The translations under genes were made by a program, and so were the position numbers. Below the pieces are notes generated by a model, which worked only from the letters and a program-made list of their open reading frames with translations, ran no database searches and was not told the origin of the DNA. A stretch of 64,000 nt of DNA from Corynebacterium casei LMG S-19264 (lineage in GTDB: Bacteria > Actinomycetota > Actinomycetes > Mycobacteriales > Mycobacteriaceae). Below, one piece after another: positions 52,049-63,300 of this stretch; within the stretch, counting starts at the first letter, position 1, and every line of letters starts with the position of its first letter. The stretch is taken from NCBI RefSeq assembly GCF_000550785.1, contig NZ_CP004350.1:1034009-1098008 (forward strand), given 5' to 3'.

Positions 52049-53173
52049 ATGAGTCTTCCTGAGCACGAACTACGCCGGGTTGCCCGCCACTTAGCACTTC
52101 CTGGGTTCGGTATCGAAGAACAACAACGCCTTTATAATGCGCATGTCTTAGTCATCGGCGCTGGCGGTCTGGGTTGTCCCGCGATGCAATCTTTGGCATC
52201 GGTAGGCATTGGCACCATCACCATCATTGATGATGACACCGTGGACATCACAAACATTCACCGCCAAATCCTCTTCGGCGCCGATGACGTGGGCAAACTC
52301 AAAGTAGAAGTCGCCGCGACGCGCCTTGAAGAACTCCAACCCGGCATCACCGTTAATGCGATTCCCAAACGCCTCTCCACCGCCAACGCGGTGGACCTGG
52401 TGGGCTCCGTTGACTTGGTGCTGGACGGCTCAGATTCCTTCAGCACCAAATACCTGGTTGCTGATGCCGCTGAAATCACCGGTACGGCGTTGATCTGGGC
52501 AACAGTGCTTCGGTTCCACGGCGACCTGGCGCTGTTTCATTCCGGACCTGAACTGCGTGGTGTCGGACTCCGGGATCTATTCCCGCAGCAACCCGATGCG
52601 AATTCTGTGCCGGACTGCGCCACCGCAGGCGTTCTCGGCGCGACCACCGCCACCATGGGTGCACTGATGGCCACCCACGTCGTTGGTTATCTCACCGGTC
52701 TTGGCACCACCGAACCGGGCGAAATGCTTAGCTATGATGCCTTCCCGCCCACCACACGCACCTTCCGCGTGACCGCAGACCCGAAACGACAGCTAAGCAC
52801 GGAATTACACGATTCCTATGGCGAAATCTGTGCCGTCACGCCAAAAGCTCAGGACATGCTTAATACTGCCCGTCGTGGCGACTATCTGGCGGTGGATATC
52901 CGCGAACCCCACGAGGTACTACTCGCTGACTTGCCAGCAGACATTGTGACCCACAAGTTGCCCCTGTCTTCCATTAGTTCCGATGACGATGTTGCGGCAC
53001 TACTTTCTTCGCTCCAGGCACTCACACGCGACTCAGATACAGGGCAGCAACAAGCGATGATCTACTGCGCTGCAGGGCAACGAAGCAGCGACTTCGTCGA
53101 GCGCTATGCGGAGCTCGGAGAGCGCGCCGGCCTCGAATTAGTAAGCCTGCCCGGCGGAGTAAATGGACTCTAA
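52049..53173 (+). CDS. thiF: ThiF/MoeB-type adenylyltransferase with rhodanese domain
   Basis: 374 residues. E1-like domain: VIGAGGLGCPAMQSLASVG, IDDDTVDITNIHRQILF, DGSDSFSTKYLVADA. The last 100 residues are a rhodanese domain with the persulfide Cys in IYCAAGQRSSDF. It activates ThiS and can supply its sulfur; MoeB-type molybdopterin use is possible. No CxxC zinc pairs are evident, as in some actinobacterial forms. It directly follows thiG. thiC and thiD are not in the window. Confidence 0.92.
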   Translation: MSLPEHELRRVARHLALPGFGIEEQQRLYNAHVLVIGAGGLGCPAMQSLASVGIGTITIIDDDTVDITNIHRQILFGADDVGKLKVEVAATRLEELQPGITVNAIPKRLSTANAVDLVGSVDLVLDGSDSFSTKYLVADAAEITGTALIWATVLRFHGDLALFHSGPELRGVGLRDLFPQQPDANSVPDCATAGVLGATTATMGALMATHVVGYLTGLGTTEPGEMLSYDAFPPTTRTFRVTADPKRQLSTELHDSYGEICAVTPKAQDMLNTARRGDYLAVDIREPHEVLLADLPADIVTHKLPLSSISSDDDVAALLSSLQALTRDSDTGQQQAMIYCAAGQRSSDFVERYAELGERAGLELVSLPGGVNGL

Positions 53174-53225
53174 CTCCGTTCCGGGCAGTGAGACAACAAT
53201 GCAGTGAAATTGCGAAACGGTGTGA

Positions 53226-54044
53226 CTAAAAGCCAGATTCGTCGTAGCTCCACTGGAGCTTCGTCTCTGGGAGCACGCTGGTGTACAACGGTGTGCTCTC
53301 GCCATTGACCACGGTAATGGTGTAGCTGAGATGGGTAGCAGGATAGAGATACTCGGCATATTCCACGGGCGTGCCCGAAGGCGAAGCCGCTTCAAGGCGG
53401 GACCCGATGAGCGTTGTTCCTACTTCCAATTCCAATAACCGCGCCATCTCTTCGTCTGCTTGAACAAACTCAATTGAACGACGGCAACTGTCAAAGTTAA
53501 TGCCTTCCCGAATCAGTTCCTCATGGATATCATCAGTGCCTGGCTCCATTGCCAGCACATGCATTCCAACTTCGAGAGGGAAGTATTGGCGTTCCAGAAT
53601 AAGTGGCCTGGATTCTGCGAAAAGCACGCGGGAAATAAAGATGATCGGGTCATCAGGTTTCATGCCTAGTGCAGCTGCAACGTGGGCAGGCGCGGGGCGC
53701 CGCGCCATCCACAAGATTTTCGAGGTGGGGTTGAGGTCATGTTCTTTCATCCACGCGAAGTTAGACAAAATAGACATGAAACTATCTGCCTTTGACGTGC
53801 CCAGAACAACAGAACGGCGGCCCCGTCCAGACGAGATCAGCCCCTCGGCCCGGAGACTAGCAATAGCCTGGCGGACTGGCCCTCTCGAGGCGTCGAACTC
53901 CTCACACAATTCTGCTTCACTGGGCAGCAGATCCCCCGGTTTTAAACCCCCTGAAGTAATTCGATGTTGCAACTCGAGATAGATCTTTGAGTGAATTTGT
54001 TTGGTTCTCATGCTTGGAATTCCTTCGGCTACCGGCGCTGTCAT
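53226..54044 (-). CDS. GntR-family regulator, HutC/UTRA type
   Basis: 272 residues, with a likely alternative start at ATG 54011. GntR winged helix: KIYLELQHRITSGGLKPGDL, LPSEAELCEEFDASRGPVRQ, SLRAEGLISSGRGRRSVV; then a UTRA ligand domain (PIIFISRVLFAESRPLILER, SGTPVEYAEYLYPATHLSYT). Usually represses a nearby sugar, amine or amino-acid transport operon; here it converges with the thi operon and no target genes adjoin. Confidence 0.88.
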   Translation of the reverse strand: MTAPVAEGIPSMRTKQIHSKIYLELQHRITSGGLKPGDLLPSEAELCEEFDASRGPVRQAIASLRAEGLISSGRGRRSVVLGTSKADSFMSILSNFAWMKEHDLNPTSKILWMARRPAPAHVAAALGMKPDDPIIFISRVLFAESRPLILERQYFPLEVGMHVLAMEPGTDDIHEELIREGINFDSCRRSIEFVQADEEMARLLELEVGTTLIGSRLEAASPSGTPVEYAEYLYPATHLSYTITVVNGESTPLYTSVLPETKLQWSYDESGF

Positions 54045-54808
54045 CTCACCGCTCCTCGGAGATGTATCGACATTAACTCGGCAATTGTGGCTACTTGGCA
54101 GAAAGCCGTCTTGTTAATTGCTTCCCTCCACTCTAATGTGTGGTGCTGGTTACACCGGTGAACTTCTTAGCATGCAAGAATCCCGGTGGTAAAACGACAA
54201 GGTGTAAAAGTTGTAACACCCGAGGTGTATCAGCGGCTAGGCTTTTGGTCGCGTTTTGGTGTCAATGGCCGTTGGCGCGGAAACGCCAATGTCAACGGTT
54301 TTCCGATGGTTACGCAACGGTAACTTTGCAGGTTAATGCAAGTATTATTCAAACGATTGCAAGCTATGCGTTTGCTGTCGGAATAGTGGTTGTTTCCGTG
54401 GAGTCAATGGGGGTGGAAGTATAGGGGGTCGGGTGTGTACCGATCTCTTCGGCCTGGGTGTGCCGTCGTCGCGTTGGGGGTGAGGGCTATTGTCGTGATG
54501 CAAAAATTTTCTATCCGTGCTCCGCCTGCTAAGCCCGAGGAAGTCTCAAAATGTAGCCGCTTAGACATTTATGTCTACAATCGGGCTATGTTTCCGGAAA
54601 ATCGACTGTTTTAATGCCGTAGAAGCTGGATCTGCACATCTCTCACCTTGGGGTTTGGGAACTGAAAATCTCCATGCAGAAAGTTCTAACGATTTTAAAA
54701 ATCATATAAATATAAAACGGTAAGGAGTATGGCGAGTCAAACACTTTGTACAGCTTTAAAGAATGGGCAGATACGTCTTCCTACACGGCAGTATGTGGGC
54801 ATAAGAAA
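54045..54808. other. 764-bp stretch without a supported gene; palindrome inside
   Basis: Open frames here lack coding character. TAGACAT-TT-ATGTCTA at 54562-54577 is a perfect palindrome, flanked by TAGCC and GGCTA that also pair. It may be an operator, possibly of the GntR protein, left after loss of a target gene. Confidence 0.4.
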
Positions 54809-54854
54809 GTGCCTGCGTCCTTCCACACACATTGGTGCGGAAGGACGCAGGCAC
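54809..54854 (-). terminator. terminator of aceE
   Basis: GTGCCTGCGTCCTTCC and GGAAGGACGCAGGCAC form a perfect 16-bp stem with a 14-base loop; reading on the minus strand it is followed by TTTCTT. Confidence 0.88.
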
Positions 54855-54928
54855 GCGATTGCGAGGGCCTTGGCTTTTAGAACCCTAAGAGGCTCTCCAA
54901 CGCAATGGCAGGAGCTTCCGAGGCTTGT

Positions 54929-57691
54929 TTACTCGATGCCAGGAGCTTCAGTGGTGTCGACGGTGGCAGTTGGATCATCCAGCTTCAGGTCTTTGGCTGC
55001 CTTTTCTACTACGGAACGCTCAACCTTGCCCTCGCGAGCAAGTCCCTCGAGTACTGCTACCACAACGGACTCAGCGTCGGTGTTGAAGTAGCGGCGAGCA
55101 GCAGCGCGGGTATCCGCGAAGCCAAAGCCGTCAGTGCCCAAGGTGATGTAGGTGCCTGGGACGTATGGACGGATCTGCTCATGTAGGTCGGACACGAAGT
55201 CAGAGACAGCAACGTATGGACCATCAACATTTTCCAGCCGGGAAGTCACGAATGGCTTCTCAGGCTCGGTGCCGTGCTGCAGAGCTTCCTTGTTCAGGCG
55301 TGTGCCTTCACGTGCAAGCTCAACCCAGGAAGTAACGGAGAAGAGGTTGGTCTTCACGCCGTACTCTTCGTCCAGAATCTTTTGCGCGCGCAGGGACTCG
55401 TGAACACCAACACCAGAAGCCAAGATGTTAGCTTCCTTGTCGCCGTTGCCGACGGTGTTGAACTGGTAGATGCCGCGGTGCAGACCATCAACGTCCAGGT
55501 CTTCTGGCTCAGCAGGCTGGTGAACTGGCTCGTTGTACACGGTCAGGTAGTACATGACGCTCTCGCTGTTTTCACCGTACATACGGTCAATACCGCGGGT
55601 GATCAGGTGAGCAATCTCGTAGCCGAACGCTGGGTCATACTGCAGAACCGAAGGGTTGGTAGATGCCAGGACAGGGGAGTGGCCATCCATGTGCTGCAGG
55701 CCCTCACCGGTCAGAGTGGTGCGGCCAGCGGTAGCACCAATGATGAAGCCACGAGCCTTCTGGTCAGCTGCTGCCCAGAAAGCGTCACCGGTGCGCTGGA
55801 AACCGAACATCGAGTAGAAGATATACAGCGGAATCATTGGCTCACCGTGGGTGGAGTAAGAAGTTGCCGCTGCGGTAAAGGACGCAACAGCACCTGCCTC
55901 AGAAATACCCTCGTGCATGATCTGGCCATCGGTAGCCTCACGGTAGCTCAACATCAAGTCATGGTCTACCGGCACGTAGTTCTGGCCACGTGGGTTCCAA
56001 ATCTTCAAGGTTGGGAACCAAGAGTCCATACCGAAGGTACGAGCCTCATCCGGGATGATTGGAACTACGCGCTTGCCCAGTTCCTTATCACGCATGACTT
56101 CCTTGAAAGTACGAACCAAGGCCATGGTGGTAGCAACTTCTTGCTTACCAGAGCCCTTACGCACGCTCTTCAGCTTGTCGATGCTTGGTGCCTGCAACGG
56201 CGTGAACTTCTCACGACGCTCCGGCAAGAAGCCGCCAAGTTCTTTACGGCGCTCCAGCATGTACTTGATTTCTGGAGCATCATTGCCTGGGTGGTAGTAC
56301 GGAGGCAAGTAAGGATCCTTCTCTAGCTCTTCATCAGAGATAGGAATGTCCTGCTTGTCACGGAAGTTCTTCAGATCTTCCAGGGTCAGCTTCTTCATCT
56401 GGTGGGTTGCGTTGCGGCCCTCGAAGTTGTGGCCCAAACCGTAGCCCTTAATGGTGAAGGCAAGGATGACGGTCGGCTTACCGGAACCCTTGTTCTCCAT
56501 GACGGTGTTGTAGGCAGCGTAAATCTTGCGGTAGTCGTGACCACCACGGCGCAGTGCCCAAATCTCGTCATCGGTCATGTTCTCAACCAGCTTCAAGGTG
56601 CGCTCATCACGGCCGAAGAACTTCTCACGCACGTATGCGCCATCGTTAGCCTTGAAGGTCTGGTAGTCACCATCGGACGTGGTGTTCATGATGTGGACAA
56701 GAGCACCGTCCTTGTCTGCTTCAAGCAGCTTGTCCCAAGCGCGACCCCAAACAATTTTGGTGACGTTCCAGCCAGCGCCGCGGAAGAAGGACTCCAGTTC
56801 CTGGATGATCTGGGTGTTACCACGGACAGGGCCGTCAAGACGCTGCAAGTTACAGTTAATGACGAAAGTCAGGTTGTCCAGCTCATAGAGAGCTGCCTGG
56901 TGGATTGCGCCGCGAGACTCTGGCTCATCCATCTCGCCGTCGCCCAAGAACGCCCAAACGTGCTGTTTCGAGGTGTCCTTGATGCCGCGCAGCTCCAGGT
57001 ACTTGTTGAAACGTGCCTGGTAGATGGCATTGATTGGGCCAAGGCCCATGGAAACGGTTGGGAATTCCCAGAACCAGTCCATGCCGTGTGGGTGTGGGTA
57101 GGAAGGCATGCCTTTGCCGGGGCCGCGGGAGACTTCCTGACGGAAACCATCAAGATCGTTTTCATCCAGGCGGCCTTCCATGAATGCACGTGCATACATA
57201 CCCGGGGAAGCGTGGCCTTGGAAGAAGACTTGGTCGCCGCCAGATGGATCATCCTTGCCGCGGAAGAAGTGGTTAAAACCAACCTCATACAGTGGAGCTG
57301 CACCAGCGTAGGTGGAGATGTGGCCACCGACGCCAATGCCTGGGCGCTGCTGACGGTGAACCATGATTGCCGCGTTCCAGCGAATCCAACGACGGTAGCG
57401 CTTCTCCAATTCCTCATCACCAGGGAACTCGGGTTCCATGGTGGTTGGAATGGTGTTGACGAAGTCAGTTGACGTTAGGGAAGGAAGCGGTACGCGCTTG
57501 GCGGTTGCGCGCTCAAGGAGGCGCAACATAAGGAATCGAGCACGCTCGGTGGATGTTTCATCCAACAAGCCGTCGAGCGAATCCAGCCACTCGCTAGTTT
57601 CTTCAGGGTCGCTATCGTGCAGGTACGAGGCAACTCCGTCGCGAATGAGTGGGAAATTAGAATCGCCCTGTAGGGAATCCTTTTCAGCCAT
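54929..57691 (-). CDS. aceE: pyruvate dehydrogenase E1 component
   Basis: 920 residues, the usual length of homodimeric E1p in actinobacteria. Decarboxylates pyruvate with ThDP. ThDP/Mg motif: [20 protein letters not shown]...VINCNLQ at about 248-285; [40 protein letters not shown] and GADGFG-like [17 protein letters not shown] are other family blocks. In corynebacteria E2p and the OGDH/E1o fusion join in one mixed complex. GGAGG lies eight bases before the ATG. Divergent from the DUF3052 gene. Confidence 0.97.
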   Translation of the reverse strand: MAEKDSLQGDSNFPLIRDGVASYLHDSDPEETSEWLDSLDGLLDETSTERARFLMLRLLERATAKRVPLPSLTSTDFVNTIPTTMEPEFPGDEELEKRYRRWIRWNAAIMVHRQQRPGIGVGGHISTYAGAAPLYEVGFNHFFRGKDDPSGGDQVFFQGHASPGMYARAFMEGRLDENDLDGFRQEVSRGPGKGMPSYPHPHGMDWFWEFPTVSMGLGPINAIYQARFNKYLELRGIKDTSKQHVWAFLGDGEMDEPESRGAIHQAALYELDNLTFVINCNLQRLDGPVRGNTQIIQELESFFRGAGWNVTKIVWGRAWDKLLEADKDGALVHIMNTTSDGDYQTFKANDGAYVREKFFGRDERTLKLVENMTDDEIWALRRGGHDYRKIYAAYNTVMENKGSGKPTVILAFTIKGYGLGHNFEGRNATHQMKKLTLEDLKNFRDKQDIPISDEELEKDPYLPPYYHPGNDAPEIKYMLERRKELGGFLPERREKFTPLQAPSIDKLKSVRKGSGKQEVATTMALVRTFKEVMRDKELGKRVVPIIPDEARTFGMDSWFPTLKIWNPRGQNYVPVDHDLMLSYREATDGQIMHEGISEAGAVASFTAAATSYSTHGEPMIPLYIFYSMFGFQRTGDAFWAAADQKARGFIIGATAGRTTLTGEGLQHMDGHSPVLASTNPSVLQYDPAFGYEIAHLITRGIDRMYGENSESVMYYLTVYNEPVHQPAEPEDLDVDGLHRGIYQFNTVGNGDKEANILASGVGVHESLRAQKILDEEYGVKTNLFSVTSWVELAREGTRLNKEALQHGTEPEKPFVTSRLENVDGPYVAVSDFVSDLHEQIRPYVPGTYITLGTDGFGFADTRAAARRYFNTDAESVVVAVLEGLAREGKVERSVVEKAAKDLKLDDPTATVDTTEAPGIE

Positions 57692-57976
57692 TCCATGAAC
57701 CTCCTGGGTTGGTTAAAGACAAGTTGAACTCCACGATACTCCCAAGTGCGTTACACCGTCGAAAAGTGGTGGGCTTAATCACTTGGGAGGCAATACAAAC
57801 CACTATGCGCAGTTGCTTTTCGATGCCACATATTGCGACAACCTCTAGCCAAATTCACATTGATCGATTAACTTTTGCTTGTGTAAGTGAGAAATCTTGC
57901 AACGTAAAAGGTAAGGTGCAATGCAATTGCGAATCACTTCGTATCTTGTTTTCAATATAAAAGGAGGAATACCACG

Positions 57977-58396
57977 GTGGCGGACGCTACTGGCGTAACC
58001 AATGACTATGCATCCGTGCTCGGCATTTCTGAGGGCATGGTCGCTCTCGAATCTGGCTGGGACGAAGATTGCGACTCTGCAATCTCAGAATCCATCGAGT
58101 CTGTTCTGGGGGAAGACTTCCTAGAAGAAGAGTCTGATGAGCTTGTCGATGCAGTGGTGATGTGGTGGCGCGATGAAGACGGCGATCTCGTGGATGGCCT
58201 CGTTGATGCCCTCCGTCCTTTGAGTGAAGGTGGCCGCATTTGGCTGCTGACGCCTGGCGCGGGCAAGCAGGGAACCATTGCTCCGGGGGAAATCTCTGAG
58301 TCTGCTCAGCTTGCAGGCTTGGTCCAGACCAAGGCGGAACGCCTCGGCGATTGGCAGGGCAGCTGCCTTGTTGGCCGCGGCGCAATGAAGAAGTAA
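57977..58396 (+). CDS. DUF3052 family protein
   Basis: 139 residues, acidic, no membrane helix. DEDCDSAISESIESVLGEDF and VVMWWRDEDGDLVDGLVDAL, then LTPGAGKQGTIAPGEISESA and LVGRGAMKK are typical of DUF3052, conserved in actinobacteria next to aceE (as Rv2239c/aceE in mycobacteria). GTG 57977 with AAGGAGG nine bases before. Function unknown. Confidence 0.88.
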   Translation: MADATGVTNDYASVLGISEGMVALESGWDEDCDSAISESIESVLGEDFLEEESDELVDAVVMWWRDEDGDLVDGLVDALRPLSEGGRIWLLTPGAGKQGTIAPGEISESAQLAGLVQTKAERLGDWQGSCLVGRGAMKK

Positions 58397-58505
58397 TACG
58401 TAGCTAAAATCCCGTGTTACCAGGCGATTTGTTAATGACGCGGGATGTTGGCTAGTATTATGCAAGTGCTCATGAGGAAGCGAAAAGCTTTTAAGAGAGC
58501 ATGAT

Positions 58506-58578
58506 GCGGCTTTAGCTCAGCTGGAAGAGCAACTGGTTTACACCCAGTAGGTCGGGGGTTCGATCCCCTCAGGCCGCA
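58506..58578 (+). tRNA. tRNA-Val (TAC anticodon)
   Basis: 73 nt: acceptor GCGGCTT/AGGCCGC, anticodon arm CTGG-TTTACAC-CCAG with TAC, T-arm GGGGG-TTCGATC-CCCTC, discriminator A; no encoded CCA. Confidence 0.95.
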
Positions 58579-58588
58579 CAACATTTTA

Positions 58589-58636
58589 GCAGGTCACAAA
58601 GGTTATTTTAACCCGAGTGGCCTGCTTTCTTTTGTT
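58589..58636 (+). terminator. terminator after tRNA-Val
   Basis: GCAGGTCAC pairs with GTGGCCTGC, followed by TTTCTTTTGTTT. Confidence 0.85.
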
Positions 58637-58697
58637 TACTCAACCCTATTTTTCAAACTGTGGTTCCGCAGATTGATTAAGCTTCAGAATTCGCAGC

Positions 58698-59450
58698 TCA
58701 GGAAATACTGAGATTCTCGTAGTTCTGAATGAGTGTGAGGAATCGTTCCCACACCGCTGATTGGGCGGGGCTAAATTGTTCCTGGCGGAGATCTTCGATC
58801 AAATCCATAAACGTGCCATCAGAAGCTGGCTCGGAAAATTGCAATTCTTCGGCAACCAGCACATAGAATTCCATCCATTCCTGAGCCATTGCCTCTGTCG
58901 CAGCATCACTGACTTCGCTCTCATCCTCAAAGGCCTCGAACTTCGACATGAGTTCAGCGGTGTGTTGTTGAACCCCCGGGTCGTTGAGAAAGTTCTGAAT
59001 GTGGCGCAGGGTCTTTTCTGGCACCTGCCCGGAATTCGCCATCATGAGGCCAACGTCGGCATCGAACTGCGCGGTCCTGCTTGGTTGGGGATTTGCGGCG
59101 TGAGTGTCCTTCAGACTTTTTAGAGCGGAACGCTGAGCGCGAAGGAGTGCCTCTTTGCGGGCGAGTTCTTTGTCAATGGCATCGATGTCTTCCGCGGTTG
59201 GGATGCCGTTGGAATCCAAGATTTGGGAGATGTGTTTAAGCGATGCACCTGACTCGGAGAACATCTTGATGCGCAGTACCTGAACCACGTGGGCGGCCGT
59301 GAAATTGCGGTAGCCGTTTAAATCCCGAGACGGCTCTTCCAACAGCCCCAGCTGTAAATAGTGCCGGATTGCGCGCGGGGTAGTGCCGGTCAGATCCGCG
59401 AGGTCCTTGCTTCGCAGGATGCTTTCGTCGAAATCTTTAAACTCGGTCAT
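58698..59450 (-). CDS. MerR-family transcriptional regulator
   Basis: 250 residues. RSKDLADLTGTTPRAIRHYLQL and GLLEEPSRDLNGYRNF form the MerR winged helix, followed by a coiled coil (about 85-115) and a C-terminal effector-like domain (QVPEKTLRHIQNFLNDPG, QEWMEFYVLVAEELQF), resembling TipA-type long MerR proteins. ATG 59450 with GGGAGGGCGAAA upstream, overlapping the membrane-protein gene by 14 bp; the two form an operon behind a promoter with a long spacer and a dyad. Confidence 0.87.
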   Translation of the reverse strand: MTEFKDFDESILRSKDLADLTGTTPRAIRHYLQLGLLEEPSRDLNGYRNFTAAHVVQVLRIKMFSESGASLKHISQILDSNGIPTAEDIDAIDKELARKEALLRAQRSALKSLKDTHAANPQPSRTAQFDADVGLMMANSGQVPEKTLRHIQNFLNDPGVQQHTAELMSKFEAFEDESEVSDAATEAMAQEWMEFYVLVAEELQFSEPASDGTFMDLIEDLRQEQFSPAQSAVWERFLTLIQNYENLSIS

Positions 59451-60309
59451 TTTCGCCCTCCCACATAGCAAGCTTCATTGCATGTTCTACATATCCTACG
59501 AACTCTTCGGGCTCAGCAACGTAGATATCTAATTCACGTGCCCTGTAGTTTTCTGGAATCCGCTTTCTCGATATCGGGGGCTGCGCAGAGACAGGTTTTT
59601 TGAGCGTGAGGTGGACGTTGGTGCTCGTCAACGAAGTGAGAACCAGCAGCGATTCATCAATTGCGGGCTCCGTGTGCTTGTGATTTCTTGCCCGGCGAAT
59701 GCTCGCAATATTGTCCAATGGTGTTTCCAGCACCTTTGTATGGCCCCATTTCAGGGTTAGGGACTGAGAGCCTACCAAGTGAGGATGAGTAATACGTGCG
59801 GCAAAGATTCCAGTAATCAGAATAAGCGCGTATACCGAAGCCACCAGAAGTACTATGCGCAGCCAGGCCCAAGGGATGAGCACATGGATGACGCCTGCCT
59901 CGATGACAGTGACTATGCCCATCGCTATCGGGACAGACAAGGTTCCTTTGGCATAGCTGAAACCGCGGGTGGTGGGACCCACGCCAACTCTTTGCCCACG
60001 CACATACGGGATGAGCCCCAGCAGCGTTCGAGCTTCCATGAAAGCTAAGCGCAGCAAGGGTTGACCTTCGGCAACTGCTTCGAAGAATTCTTCACCACGC
60101 AAGCCGCGTGACTTCCGCATATGCCGCAATTCAACGATCGTTGTGGCTACGACGATGAACAGCGAGGGCAGCTCAACCATCAAAAATACGAGCAGGACAG
60201 TCCGGTTGGACACTACACCGAGCATGCGAAGCACCAGAACTGCGCCAACCGTGAGTAGGAGCAATATGAGGAAGATTCTTTTTGCAGCCTTGAGCCGTGA
60301 CAACGTCAT
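59437..60309 (-). CDS. membrane protein, partner of the MerR regulator
   Basis: 290 residues with about four helices in two pairs: FLILLLLTVGAVLVLRMLGV and VLLVFLMVELPSLFIVVATT; VPIAMGIVTVIEAGVIHVLI and IVLLVASVYALILITGIFAA. The last 110 residues are soluble and beta-rich (LDNIASIRRARN, LLVLTSLTSTNVHLTL), like a PH-type module. I do not recognise the family. Start ATG 60309 agrees with a leaderless mRNA; an ATG at 60324 lies inside the -10 region. MerR-linked membrane proteins often act in drug or lipid stress. Confidence 0.72.
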   Translation of the reverse strand: MTLSRLKAAKRIFLILLLLTVGAVLVLRMLGVVSNRTVLLVFLMVELPSLFIVVATTIVELRHMRKSRGLRGEEFFEAVAEGQPLLRLAFMEARTLLGLIPYVRGQRVGVGPTTRGFSYAKGTLSVPIAMGIVTVIEAGVIHVLIPWAWLRIVLLVASVYALILITGIFAARITHPHLVGSQSLTLKWGHTKVLETPLDNIASIRRARNHKHTEPAIDESLLVLTSLTSTNVHLTLKKPVSAQPPISRKRIPENYRARELDIYVAEPEEFVGYVEHAMKLAMWEGENDRV

Positions 60310-60317
60310 AATATGAA

Positions 60318-60347
60318 GTATCAACTATGACGCTACGTCAAGGTCAA
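60318..60347 (-). promoter_or_regulatory. MerR-type promoter with dyad between -35 and -10
   Basis: On the minus strand TTGACC (60347-60342) and TGATAC (60323-60318) are separated by 18 bp that contain the dyad TGACG-TAG-CGTCA (60328-60340). A long spacer with a dyad centred in it is the layout of MerR-activated promoters. Transcription should start at about 60310, at the ATG. Confidence 0.5.
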
Positions 60348-60353
60348 ATGTGA

Positions 60354-63300
60354 CTAGAGGGTCTGGATGGCGTTTGCTAGCTCCTCCTGATTACGGTGGC
60401 GCAGCAGAGCAACAGTGCGCCGGCGCGGGGTTTGAGGATCGAGGCCCAAGGCTTGGTTGATAGGGGCAGTAAGACGGAGGTTGCAGACCTCTTTACTGGT
60501 GGCGGCATAACTAATAAGCTCCTGCATTTCATCAGTATCAATATCGAGTCCGATGAGATTATAGACGCGAGCGAGGCCAGCCAGGTGCGGCTGCAGCGGG
60601 GGCGCAGCGGTGACGTTGAAGGTGCGGTCGTCACCAAACTTCAACCAGACGCGGTCACCGGCCTGGGAGCCGAGTTCGTCGAGGAACCTGCGGATGGAAG
60701 ACACGTTGAGGTTGCGCAGACGGTTGGTGCCAACTTGAACTGGTCCAAGCGGGCTAGTTAGTTCAATCTTGTTGCCGACGCGCAGGCCAAAATGATTGGC
60801 GATGCCGCGGGGAGCACCGAAGCCGCTGCCGCGGATGTGGTCCTTGCTCAACGTCAAGAGCAGATGCCATTGGCCATCGCGGAAGTACAAACCATTCGAT
60901 TCCGAAATGGGGCCGCCGATGACGGTGGCATTGTCAGACTCAGAGCGACGCACATACCCGTTGACAAGCTGTAGACCATCAGAGGCGGCATAAGCGCGGA
61001 TAGAGCCTTCCGTAATCCGCAAGCGGTCAGCTTGGGAGATGAGGAAAGCCAGACTCACACCTTGGGGCTCCTCGCCGGCTTCAGCGGAGATAGCGGCTTC
61101 TTCATCGACTTGCTCAGCGATCCAGTCAACAATGGTGCGAAACTCTGGAATGCCCCAGCTAGCCAGTGCCCATTGGTCGCCGGAGACTTTAATCAGGCGC
61201 GGATCGGAGGCGTACTGGTTGCGGGCACTGCGCATATTCATGGTGCCCAGGTGGTTCTGGATTTCTTTCATGGTCATTGGGTCGCCAAAAAACGACAGCA
61301 GAGCCACAGCGCGTGAGTTGTGCGAGCCAGCATCCACAATCAAATGGTCCTTAATCGTAATGACCTTCTGACCCAGCTCACGAGTGAGGTACTCGTTCAG
61401 CAGTCGCTCGTTGATTCCAGCCTTAGCGATGATGTCGTGCTTGAACACAACGCCGAACTCATCTTTTTCCGTCTCCAACAGCTGCTGGAAGTCATCCTCG
61501 AAGGAAGGAGAAAATACCCACCCATCGCGGACTACCCAGGCGCCGTCGACAGCAGTAAATAGTTTGCCGTAGGTGGTGTCAAAGGGCACGGCCTGCTCGG
61601 TCAGATTGGGGAAGCGATCCCGGAGGGTCTCCAGGCGGGTGGCGTGGCCAATGAAGCGCTCAATCTTGGCAAGCACGGCGTCATAGAAAGAACGGTTCTC
61701 ATTAAAGTTTTGCCGCAGATCGAGTTCGAGCTGACGGACCCGCTCGCGCGTTATTCCAAAGCACTCCCCAACATCATCGAGAGTTTCGTTGCCCACCCAG
61801 CGCTGATTGATAATGGCAATCTTGCGCTCATCACCTTCGGTAGCACGAATGAGCTCCGCCGTGGCTTCAGCGAAGACCATGCGCAGTGGGGGATAATCCT
61901 GAAACAGCTTGGCAGCCTCATAAAAGTGCTTGGACACCTCAGGAGGCAAGGAAATGGTATCAGCGGTGGGAACCAAGTCATTCTGCAGCGCAATCCAGCC
62001 CATGCCTAAGCTGATCTTCTTGTACTTCTCATGCAGAATCTGGTTGGCATAAGCCTCCATCTTATCCTGCTCACGCTCAGCGGAATCTTCCGCGGCATAA
62101 GCTTCGACGGCATAGAAGTCAGGGTTTAGATCATCTTCGAGGGCGTAGACACCGGCAGAAAGCCCACTTGGCTGGCCATCTTCAAGGTGTCGCACGTCCT
62201 CGGAAGCCGCCGTGGGCTGCTCGCTGGCATCGAGCGCTGCATACACCGCAGAGATGACGATGGAGTTCAGATTGAGCTTGCCAACCCCAGGGTATTCCGC
62301 GAGCTTATTGACGGAGACATGCAGGACATTGGGGAAGTGATCATCAATCTCACGCATGACGCGTGCGCCCTCGCGGTCAATATCCACCATGGAAGAATCG
62401 TCCAAGAACGGAGAAATGCTCTTTAACGCAACGTCCGGGTGGGACTCAGTCCACGCCTGGGCCACACACGTTGGCGTCGGAATATGATGAGGGGCCTGTT
62501 TAAACCACGGGAAAACCACATGCAGCTGCTGCGGGTCAGCGTCATTGTTGATGAAATCAACATCGAACTCAGCGTTAGTGTCAATTTCAGTTTGAGAACT
62601 CAAAATTCTGGCAAACTCAGGCTCGGTGACAATCGGAATCCCCAACTGCTGCGCCGTCACAATCTTGGCATTGCGCGAATTCAAGTCAGACGACACCAAA
62701 ACCTTGGTCTTCTTCGTGACCTGGCCAACGATAAGTCCCGCAGTGGTCGCGCGGTGCATCCACTCTTCCCGCGGAATTTCCATGGTGCCGGTCAGCGCAA
62801 TGCGGTTACCCGTGTTGAGCTGAATGGACTCACGCCCGGCACGGGATCCTTGCTCCAGCAGCTCATCCACAATTGAGCCATCAACATCAAGTTGCTCGGC
62901 TACCTTCTTAAGCGTTTTGAGCTCATCAGAAATAACGACGCCGTCCATCCACGCTTCCAACGCAATCTGACGGATAACTTCCCGGTGCAGGGAGTGAATA
63001 TCTGCGTCCTCAATTTCCTCCGCGCGGGCGGCAGCGTGAAGTTTCGCTATCTCTTCATCGTCAAGCTCTTTGTCTGCGATAGCTTCGCACAACATATCCC
63101 GGTAGCTCTGCAATGCCGGGTTGGTAAACCGCGGAAGATTTTTCACCAACTGCATGAGCAGACGCTGCTCTTCCTGCTTAATAGCGGTAGAACGTGCGAG
63201 CTCCTTCTGCGGCTTAGGCAAGCCGGAAGGAAAAATCTGCAGCGCTCCGGTATTGAGAACAATCTCAGATTCCTGCTCAACCAGCCACTTCAGCAACGAT

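Noticed and set aside
55274..57472. Two long plus-strand frames (350 and 356 codons)
   Set aside because: Antisense to aceE, which has all E1p motifs.
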